Positions 1 to 6,676 of a stretch of DNA of 6,676 nt are shown here, one piece after another (the first letter of the stretch is position 1; each line of letters starts with the position of its first letter). Both the position numbers and the translations under genes were made by a program. The DNA comes from JAVVPL01 sp036655775. GTDB lineage: Bacteria > Bacteroidota > Bacteroidia > Bacteroidales > P3. The notes under the pieces are model-generated. The model did not search any database and was not told the origin of the DNA. It saw only the letters and a program-made list of their open reading frames with translations. The stretch lies in the NCBI GenBank assembly GCA_036655775.1, contig JAVVPL010000092.1, positions 1 through 6,676 of the forward strand. The letters are read 5' to 3'.

Positions 1-286
1 AGAAACTCCGTATTTTACAGGAAGTTTCGGTTCAAGGCGTGAATGTCACCCTTGAGAAGTATGGGATTTATCCCTCCACGTATTATTCATGGAGAAATAA
101 ACTCGCCCAAATGGGGGAAGACGGTTTGAAACAGGGGATGACTAAAGAGCATCTTAAACAAACTCATCAATTAGAAAAGGAGAATGAAATCTTAAATACT
201 TTACTGGTATAGAAATAGTTAATTTGTAGTTTGCAAGACGACTTGTTAAAAAAAAGTATGCTTTGGAGAGAAAAAAAAGATACTAA
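1..286 (+). pseudogene. Decayed IS3-like transposase OrfA, 3' part (5' end outside window)
   Basis: OrfA proteins of IS3-type elements bind the element's ends through an N-terminal helix-turn-helix and are normally followed by an overlapping OrfB that carries the DDE catalytic core. Reading from base 3, the frame gives RILQEVSVQGVNV, then YGIYPSTYYSWRNKLAQMG (the recognition helix region typical of HTH_Tnp_1), then a Leu/Glu/Lys-rich coiled-coil stretch (QLEKENEILNTLL). TAG stops follow at 210-212 and 216-218. The same frame then resumes a family-like tail, LQDDLLKK (231-254). A -1 shift in the eight-A run at 248-255 leads to KKYALERKKRY and a TAA at 284-286. I recall related OrfA proteins having Glu at both stop positions, so two GAG-to-TAG changes would explain them. 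Only some 10-15 N-terminal residues seem to lie outside the window. No OrfB follows. The OrfA assignment is firm; the exact IS group is not determined. Confidence 0.82.
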
Positions 287-383
287 GAATAACTCAACTT
301 ACACTAAGAAGTTAGACCAATACCTTTACATAAAAGATTGCATTTGGTGTTAGAATCTACCGTTGTATTTTTTCGCATTATAC

Positions 384-415
384 TTGCATAAATCATCAAA
401 CAGTGATTATCTTTG
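384..415 (+). promoter_or_regulatory. Bacteroidota-type promoter of the receptor gene (TTG-N21-TATCTTTG)
   Basis: TATCTTTG at 408-415 matches the Bacteroidota -7 consensus TAnnTTTG exactly, and a TTG at 384-386 lies 21 bases upstream, within the spacing known for this sigma factor. Transcription would begin at about 420-422, leaving roughly a dozen bases before the receptor start codon at 434. The site lies about 100 bases downstream of the transposase remnant and does not overlap it. The match is by eye; the -33 element is short and therefore weaker evidence than the -7 element. Confidence 0.62.
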
Positions 416-433
416 TAGTTATAATGAAAAAAA

Positions 434-2752
434 ATGAAAAAACTGCTATTATTTGCTTTGTTTTTCAGCCCTATTTCTCTCTTTGCACAAAATATTTCTA
501 TTTCAGGAACAGTCTTTGATAGTTTGAATCCGATGCAAGCCGTACTGTATGCTACCATAGCCTTACATGATAGTAAAACCGATACACTCTTGGGAGGGGC
601 TTTAGCTAATGAGAATGGGTATTATAAAATAGAAGGCGTTGTGCCTGGAGAGTTCTATTTGAAAATTTCCTGCATGGGTTATGTGAGCAAGAAGACAGAG
701 GTAATTGTAGTTCCAAAATCAAGTGCCTCTATCACTAAAAATATTACGTTGCTATTAGATACTAAAGTACTTGAAACGGTGGTTGTGCAAGGAGATAATT
801 CAATAATTCAATTAAGACCCGATCGAAAAATATTGCAAATAGATAAAGCCATCGCAGCAGGAGGAGGATCTATTGCCGAAGTCTTACAAATATTACCAGA
901 GATCAAAGTAGAAGGATCTTCAGTTACATTAAAAGACAATTCTTTCACTATTTTGATAGATGGCAAACCGTCGGGTATGCGGCCAGATGAACTCACACAA
1001 CTTCCTGCCAATTTACTGCAAAATATAGAAGTGATTACAAATCCTTCGGTACGATATTCTTCGGAAGGATTAGGAGGCGTTATCAATTTAAAAATGAAGA
1101 AGGCAAAAGAAGGATTTAACGGCATGGTTCAAGTTAGTGGGGGAACCAATGCCAAAGCAAATGGAATTGTTACCTTAAACTATAAAACTAAAAAAGTAAA
1201 TATGTTTTTGAATGTTTGGGATCGATATGAAGGAGGTAGAACGGAGAGTACTTATAAGGTAAGCAATACGGATAGCTCTTACCTTTCTCAAAATTTTCAA
1301 AATAAACTTAGTCGAAATATGTTGTGTTCAAAATTGGGTTTGGATTATGATATCAATGCAAATAATTTTTTGAGTTTTTATTGGTTATCCTACTATAAAA
1401 AGGGAAAAGGCAGTTCTCTATTCCAAGAGCAATTTAGTAGCCCTATTTTAGAGGAAAATAAAGAAATTAAGAAAGCGGTCAGAGACGGTTTATTTGATAA
1501 TGAAATTGCCTTGAATTATACCTATCAAAAAAAACGAGATTTCTTGACTGTGGATTTAACTTATTTTAATCAGAATCAACCTAATATATTTGAGTATTTA
1601 GAAAAAGACCAAATTACATTCTCGCAAAATATAGATTTCTTTAAATCCTATTATTCGGCAAGTGTTTATTATTCGCGTAACTTGGCAACGTTTTGGAAAA
1701 TTTATGACTTCAAGTTGGAGACGGGTTTGAGTGCGGAATCTGATAATCAAAAAATAAATAACTCACTATCCACTATCGACAATAATAAAAAGAAAACAGT
1801 TGATTATGTAAGCCAAAAAATGGCAGGTTTTTTACAACTGAGTGTAGGATCGCCCAAAGTGGGAATTAACGCTGGATTAAAGGTGAATTATTTTGATAAT
1901 TCAGTGAATTTACAAGATTCTCTTTTAGATCACCAAAAATTCCCTTATATAATTAGTGGTGTTTCTATCTACTATAAGCCTTTTTCTGTACTTGAAATGA
2001 GCATAGGACAATCTTCTCGTATTAGCACCCCTTATTTATTACAAATTAACCCATTGTTTTTTTTTGATGAATACACCTATACTCGAAATACTGGAAATCC
2101 TCATTTGTTGCCTGCCACCACTAATTCATGGGAATTTAATATCAATTACTCCGATGAAAAGGGCTGGAAGGCGTATGCTACCCTGGGGTATATGTCCACC
2201 AAAAACGACTTTACTCAAACTTATTTTGAAGAAGAAGGAAACTATTATACGTCTTGGGATAATATAGCCAAATCAAAAGCCATCTTTTTAAATGCAAATG
2301 CCAGTTATCGTATTTTTAAATTTTTCAAAGCGGGTATCGCCTTTGATTTAAGAAATGATATTTTTCAAGCTAAAGGCAAAGAGACAGCTTCGTATATAAA
2401 CTACGATATAAAAGCGATACTTGATTTTAACTTTAAGAAGAATTTCAGAATAAATATAATGGGAACCTACTATCCAAAAACGTATTCTTATACCTCCTCT
2501 AGAGATGATTATTTCGATTTAAGAGCTTCTGTAAGTAAAACTTTTGGAAAATTTACACTCTCTCTCGCCGCTTATAATATATTGGGTACTTATCCTACTG
2601 TAAATGCCGTAGGAAAGGATTTTACATCCACTACGTTTGTAAATCTTAGAACACAATCGATACACTTAGGAGTTATGTATCTTTTTGGAAATGAAATTAA
2701 AACTCGTGCTCCTATAGATCTAAATACGGGTGGGTTGAAAATGGAAGATTAG
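434..2752 (+). CDS. TonB-dependent-receptor-like outer membrane beta-barrel protein, complete (772 aa)
   Basis: This is an outer-membrane barrel protein with a plug, probably taking up an unidentified ligand with TonB energy. A signal peptide covers residues 1-19 (MKKLLLFALF..., cleavage after FAQ; no lipobox Cys). Residues about 21-105 form a carboxypeptidase-regulatory-like beta-sandwich (ISGTVFDS, NENGYYKIEGVVPGEF, ISCMGYVSKKTEV). A TonB-box-like ETVVVQG lies at about 114-120. The plug runs to about 222 (PDRKILQIDKAI, ILIDGKPSGMRPDELTQLPA, IEVITNPSVRYSSEGLGGVI). The rest is a barrel rich in alternating aromatic strands, with the family motif GNPHLLPATTNSWEF from residue 554. This pattern fits the OMP_b-brl_3 (PF14905) group better than SusC, which is usually longer and followed by SusD; none is present here. 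The start at 434 is chosen because it opens directly onto the signal peptide. An ATG at 424 is out of frame. The substrate cannot be told from sequence. Confidence 0.93.
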   Translation: MKKLLLFALFFSPISLFAQNISISGTVFDSLNPMQAVLYATIALHDSKTDTLLGGALANENGYYKIEGVVPGEFYLKISCMGYVSKKTEVIVVPKSSASITKNITLLLDTKVLETVVVQGDNSIIQLRPDRKILQIDKAIAAGGGSIAEVLQILPEIKVEGSSVTLKDNSFTILIDGKPSGMRPDELTQLPANLLQNIEVITNPSVRYSSEGLGGVINLKMKKAKEGFNGMVQVSGGTNAKANGIVTLNYKTKKVNMFLNVWDRYEGGRTESTYKVSNTDSSYLSQNFQNKLSRNMLCSKLGLDYDINANNFLSFYWLSYYKKGKGSSLFQEQFSSPILEENKEIKKAVRDGLFDNEIALNYTYQKKRDFLTVDLTYFNQNQPNIFEYLEKDQITFSQNIDFFKSYYSASVYYSRNLATFWKIYDFKLETGLSAESDNQKINNSLSTIDNNKKKTVDYVSQKMAGFLQLSVGSPKVGINAGLKVNYFDNSVNLQDSLLDHQKFPYIISGVSIYYKPFSVLEMSIGQSSRISTPYLLQINPLFFFDEYTYTRNTGNPHLLPATTNSWEFNINYSDEKGWKAYATLGYMSTKNDFTQTYFEEEGNYYTSWDNIAKSKAIFLNANASYRIFKFFKAGIAFDLRNDIFQAKGKETASYINYDIKAILDFNFKKNFRINIMGTYYPKTYSYTSSRDDYFDLRASVSKTFGKFTLSLAAYNILGTYPTVNAVGKDFTSTTFVNLRTQSIHLGVMYLFGNEIKTRAPIDLNTGGLKMED

Positions 2753-2828
2753 AAGGAAAAGGGGGACGTTTTATTTTAACTTTACCGCCTATTTATGGAG
2801 GAATTTTATTTGCCTTGAAGTGATCCAT

Positions 2829-5800
2829 TTATCGAATTATCGTCAAACTTCCTCTTTTAGATAAATCGATTCCACTTTCTTTATCTTTTGCCAAAATTTG
2901 GTAAATATACACACCTTCGGGACACTTTTGGCCTTTAAAAGTCCCGTCCCAACTTTGTGCGATGGAATGGGAACTAAATACACATTTCCCATTGCGATTG
3001 AAAATAGAAATGGTATATTCAATTTCATTTTCATGGGCATAATTTATAATTTTAAATAGGTCGTTGATTCCATCTTCGTTGGGTGTAAACGCATTGGGAA
3101 CGTAGAGTTGTCCGCAAAAACGATAGTCGACAAAAAGGCTGTCGCTTGCTTCACAACCGTCTTTACTCACTTTTAAACGCACCATCCCTTCCGTAGTAGC
3201 CGTAAAACTAGTTTGAGTACTTTGGTCGGACCAAAGATAGCTGTCCATTTGTGAGGGGCCTTCAAGAAATAGAAGTTGACCGCGACACAAACTAGTATCA
3301 TTGCCTAAAAACACTAAAGGACGCGGATGTATACGAATAAAAATACTATCCGTAGTACGGCAATTATTTTGGGATACTTCTACGCGATACCATGCTGAAT
3401 CAAATACCCAAATAGCACCTTCTCTACTTCCGTTGTTCCATAAATAAGATCCGCCTTTTCTACTAACATCTAAGTATAAACTATCGTTGGGACAAAGAAA
3501 ATTGGTGCTTCCAAAATCAATCTGAGGTAAAGGTATAATAGTAGGGTATACAGAATCGGGAATGCTTTTACATCCATTAAATGTATTGATATAGGTGTAC
3601 CACCCACGTAGTTTTTGCGTGGCTTGTCCAAGTGAAAGCAGACTGTTTTTGCCCACGAGACTCCCCTTAAAAAACCAAGCGGACCCACTTTTGACATCAA
3701 TGTGCGAAGCGTTCAAAACAAGTGGTTCGTTTTCACAATATTGTGCGGCATATACTAAGATAGGAGTTGGGCGTTTGCGCACTTCTACAAATTGGCACAT
3801 TGAAGATAAACAAGTATATCTCTTGCGTATTAAACACCAATTACCACTATCCATCAAACTAACCGAAGAAATTAGTAAGTTTCCATTGCTAGGAAGAATT
3901 TGAGAAGGAAGTTGCCAGAAATAAAACGTACTGTCATCTGATTTTGGATCCAAAGTGTTTAGTACTACTGGGTCTCCCTCACAATAAAATGCTTGAGGAA
4001 TAAAAAATGCTTGTTCATTGGTATCTACTCGAATATCCATAGAATCAATATGGACACATTGTCCCAATTGACTTTTTAAATAATAGGTTCCTGCTTCATT
4101 TCGATGGATATCCACTAAGCTATCTATATTCGCTACTATTTGGCTGCCATTTTTGAGAAGCCAAGTATAGTAATCGGCTTTAGGCGTACTCTGGGCTTTT
4201 AAATACAGAGTACTGCCTTCGCAAAGGGGACTATTGGCCCAAATTTTTCCTTCAGGGACAACTAAGCTATGTAAATGAATGCGAACGGAGTCAAGGCAAG
4301 AACGTTGATTGAGATAGAGCGTATAATAGCCAGTGTCTTTGGCTTGAATATTTTCCACTTGTATACGGTTAGTTTTTGCAAAAAGCAAACCTTCTGGATT
4401 ACGCCAAAGATAGCTTGTGGAATCTATGGGCGTGAGATGGGCGGTATAGGTTTCGCCAGTGCATACGGCGGTATCAAGAGGGCTTAATTTGGGCGTATTG
4501 ACAATATATAGATAAGAGGCAGTATCTTTGCACTGCTGCGTATTTTCGCTTCCCACAACCCTATATTGGGTGGTGATAGGTGAGGATACAAAAATAAAAT
4601 TAGTTGTTTGCATCAAGGGATCGAGCCATTGATAGCGGTCGGCTCCACAGGCAAAAATACCATGTGTTTCATTGGACTTTGCACAAAAAAGGCTATCCCC
4701 ACTACTAAAATAAATAGTAGGTAATGGGTAGGCAAGAACTAAGGCGGTATCGGTATGGGTGCATTGATTGGATGGATTGACTGCATGATAAATGGCAAAA
4801 GAAGAATCAAGCGCAGTTAAGTTTATGCGTTTTTCGGAAGGATACTTGATTTTTTGATATTCCCAATAGGCCGCTGTATTTTGACATTTTTCACAATGGG
4901 CTTTCAGAAGAACGCTATCGTATAGACAGGCTCTATACGTATGTTGAGATAGATGTAAAATGGGGGCTGCCAACAGCGTAACATCTACTTGGGTGCTTTG
5001 ACTGGAAGGACANNNNNNNNNNAATTGGTAGCAATGGCTTGATAGGTGCAACTTTTTGAGATTTTGTCTGTCAGCGTTTGAATATGGGGAGAAATATTTT
5101 TATAAAGAGTATCAGAAAATCCTTGCGCTTTTTTTACCCATGTGAGAAGGCCGTTTGTATTTGTAAATAATTTAAAATTACTGAATTCGCAAACTTCCAT
5201 TGGACTCTCTAGTGCACTGATCCATACGGGATCTTCCACATCTACCCAAATACTATCTTTAAATTCATTGGTATAGGGAGGCATAAATTGACAATGATAA
5301 AGGGCTTGACAATGTACGAGATAGAAATTTGAATTGCTAGGGGTAATAGGTTGTGTATTTTGATATTGAATGTTTTTTAAAATAGACGTATTTTCTAAAG
5401 TGCGAAGATCGAAGGTATTGCCTCTACATACGCCAATTGTATCTTTGATAAAAGCTTTAGGATAGGGTGAGCTAGCAAATTTGAGGGTGTCCTCTAAAGT
5501 GTAGAGAATCTCTCTGTTTTTGATCTGTGTGCGTAAATGATAGGTGCTATCTGAACGAGCCAAACTGCGATAGAAATAACATAACTTTCCTGCTTCTGCA
5601 CTTGCTTCGGTACGTAGCAATTCAAAGGTACTCCCTGGATTGTTGCTCCAATCGATAGATATAATGGTATCCCATATCGTGGCCGTTTCTACTTTGAAAA
5701 TAAGTGTGTCGCCCACACAAAACTGAGTCGAATTTGGACTCACTTTAGGTTTGCATGCAAGCGTTCGAGTGGTTTTATTTTCTTGTTTATTTTGGGTGAT

Positions 5801-6676
5801 CTGACCTTCGTTGTAAATAAGATGGCAATTAATTTCTGTCTGTGCTTGAGGATATGCTTTGAATGTATATAGGGTACGACCTTCACTTAAAAAAACAGTG
5901 TCTTCCTCAATAATGGGACAGGGAGGTTGTGTTTTCCATTGTAAGGATTGTATTTTAGATGTGGGATTTTTGAGTTGTAATTGCAACTTAATTTCTTCTC
6001 CTCTACAAACCGCATCTTGCAAAATACGAAACTCATGCGGACAACTTGTAAGGCTAAGTTTGTGTGTGTCTTTGATATGCTTTACTTTGCCTGCTTCCGT
6101 ATATTGTACATCTATCCATAAACTATCATCTTTATAAAGGAAAAAATAATATAAAAATTGTTTTACATCTTGACTCGAAAGAGTATCATAAGCTTGTATA
6201 ATATTTTCTTTTGCAGTTTTAAATACAATTTTATCCAGCGTGATGGCTGCCGATTGTTTGCTGATACGAAGATGGAGCGTATCGCCCATACAAATATATT
6301 TGGGTGTTTGCTTGGGATAGCTAAGTTGTATGGTGGGACTACAATCATTTAAAACCAAATGTGCGGTGTCTTTCAGTGAAATAAGATTGTTGCAAAATGC
6401 GTTTTTATATTCTAGCGTATAGGGTAAGTTGGCCAAAAGACTAGAGTCTGCTTTTGTTTGAATAGAATTTACACTTTTATATTCCCAAAATTCATCGGTC
6501 TGCGTGGTGGATACCAAGTGATTATTCAAGGGAGCTTGTATTTGTATAGTTTGAATTTTTTGTGTTTTAGATTGGCTTGTAAAGCGAAGGTGTAAAGGTT
6601 CTCCTATACAGTAGGTATAGGTATATAAGGGGCTACAATCTTTGATTTTAAAGGTGTCTGTTAATGTTACTGGTTT
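2829..6676 (-). CDS. Giant multi-module Ig/PKD-like secreted or surface protein with type IX (type B) C-terminal sorting domain; 5' end outside window, interrupted by an assembly gap
   Basis: About 1,278 codons are visible, and the frame stays open to the right edge, so the true start and signal peptide lie outside. The visible part is a chain of about 14 beta-sandwich modules, each opening with a Cys-x-Gly-Asp/Glu-like motif (CMGDTLHL, CRGEEIKL, CVGDTLIF, CTGETYTA, CEGSTLYL, CEGDPVVL, CRGQLLFL). Many have an Ig-like D-x-G-x-Y/W strand (KDTGYYTL, NEAGTYYL, MDSGNWCL). The last 95 residues (2832-3116) are a gliding-motility-associated C-terminal domain, which directs export by the type IX secretion system and surface attachment or release. 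An adhesin, matrix or gliding-related role is inferred from this architecture only; no enzyme domain is visible. The 5' part (6676-5024) and 3' part (5012-2829) are in different frames across the N gap, but module continuity supports one gene. The TTG at 6529 is not the start: the frame runs open upstream of it with another module. The 3' end converges on the receptor gene. Confidence 0.88.
2832..3116 (-). other. Type IX secretion type B sorting domain (CHU_C / gliding-motility-associated C-terminal domain)
   Basis: This is the C-terminal 95 residues of the giant gene. It begins CGQLYVPNAFTPNEDGIND, the hallmark opening of TIGR04131/PF13585 domains. It continues with the family's conserved segments ISIFNRNGKCVF, SWDGTFKGQKCPEGVY and IYQILAKDKE, and ends in RGSLTIIR immediately before the TAA stop at 2829-2831. 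In known Bacteroidota proteins this domain is recognised by the outer-membrane type IX translocon. The domain carries two internal Cys (GKC and QKC) in addition to the one at its junction. It appears complete and undamaged. Confidence 0.93.
3117..6676 (-). repeat. Tandem array of about 14 Ig/PKD-like protein modules (diverged coding repeats)
   Basis: These are protein-level repeats inside the giant gene; the DNA itself is too diverged to show direct repeats by eye. Boundaries are approximate. Reading from the right edge, four longer modules (about 94-100 residues; the first is cut by the edge) tend to end in an acidic/polar-Cys-Pro junction (KDCSP, NDCSP, TSCP, LACKP) followed 10-17 residues later by the next C-x-G motif. 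About ten shorter modules (about 67-85 residues) follow, most with a second Cys before the last strand and a D-S/T pair (QCVHIDS, NCRTTDS, GCEASDS). The two modules nearest the C-terminus are the shortest (about 69 and 67 residues) and the most canonical, with YLWNNGS and YLWSDQS cores. Confidence 0.75.
5013..5022. other. Assembly gap (10 N) inside the giant gene
   Basis: Ten Ns replace sequence within a module of the minus-strand gene. Upstream the protein reads SCTYQAIATN with one leftover base (5023). Downstream it resumes at CPSSQSTQVDV (Cys codon 5012-5010). For both sides to be in frame, the real gap length must be congruent to 2 modulo 3, so exactly 10 cannot be right unless there is another frame error. 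In sibling modules only one to a few residues lie between the strand ending and this Cys, so a short gap such as 2, 5, 8 or 11 bases is likely. Confidence 0.9.

Noticed and set aside
248..255. Functional programmed frameshift site joining OrfA to OrfB
   Set aside because: Two stops upstream block translation, and the shifted frame ends at 284-286 with no OrfB sequence after it.
304..558. Minus-strand ORF across the receptor promoter and signal peptide
   Set aside because: It overlaps the promoter and start of a well-supported gene, has no recognisable motif, and its composition is that of antisense AT-rich DNA.
808..1125. Minus-strand ORF opposite the receptor plug
   Set aside because: It is a shadow of the strongly supported plug-coding sequence and shows no recognisable protein features.
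434..2752. SusC-type glycan importer
   Set aside because: The protein is shorter than usual for SusC, no SusD gene follows, and the plug and barrel motifs fit the general outer-membrane beta-barrel family better.
2753..2828. Bidirectional terminator between the convergent genes
   Set aside because: I could pair only a weak three-base stem (CCT...AGG around 2792-2805) with no GC-rich hairpin and T-run, so I do not call a terminator.
3595..3903. Plus-strand ORF (102 codons) inside the giant gene
   Set aside because: It is antisense to conserved Ig-like modules and has no recognisable domain. The other plus-strand ORFs at 4275-4487, 5859-6137 and 6158-6352 were rejected for the same reason.
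2829..5051. Separate 740-residue gene starting at 5051 across the Ns
   Set aside because: The putative first nine residues lie upstream of the gap in the wrong frame, there is no signal peptide, and the protein resumes in mid-module.
4985..6529. Separate 514-residue gene starting at TTG 6529 and ending at 4985
   Set aside because: The frame remains open upstream to 6676 with a further module, and its end lies only a few codons beyond the N gap in a frame that conflicts with the downstream module. It is part of the larger gene.

Overview
The window looks like a fragment of a Bacteroidota chromosome, probably a draft or metagenome assembly because it contains a 10-N gap. Three things point to this phylum. 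First, there is an outer-membrane receptor with an N-terminal carboxypeptidase-regulatory-like domain and a TonB-type plug. Second, there is a very large secreted protein ending in a gliding-motility-associated (type B) type IX secretion C-terminal domain. Third, a promoter fits the Bacteroidota TTG/TAnnTTTG consensus. The DNA is AT-rich throughout.

Layout. Positions 1-286 (+) hold the decayed 3' part of an IS3-like transposase OrfA, with two in-frame stops and a frameshift and no OrfB behind it. Positions 287-433 are intergenic and carry the promoter of the next gene at 384-415. Positions 434-2752 (+) encode a complete 772-residue TonB-dependent-receptor-like outer membrane protein. The 76 bases at 2753-2828 separate two convergent genes; I see no convincing terminator hairpin there. 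From 2829 to the right edge (6676), the minus strand carries the 3' part of one very long gene. It encodes a modular surface or secreted protein with about 14 Ig/PKD-like modules in view and a type IX sorting domain. A 10-N gap at 5013-5022 breaks its frame, so simple ORF calling splits it in two. I argue that it is one gene and that the true gap length is congruent to 2 modulo 3.

The two large genes are convergent and need not act together. Both products belong to the cell envelope: one is an outer-membrane importer or barrel, the other a type IX-exported adhesin-like protein. No SusD, SprF/PorP-like or regulatory partner is encoded in the window. I found no RNA gene, CRISPR array or intact mobile element. 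I do not see strong evidence for a wholly new system. The most useful observations are the split giant gene, its two classes of repeat module, the OrfA decay pattern, and the almost leaderless receptor start with an out-of-frame upstream ATG.
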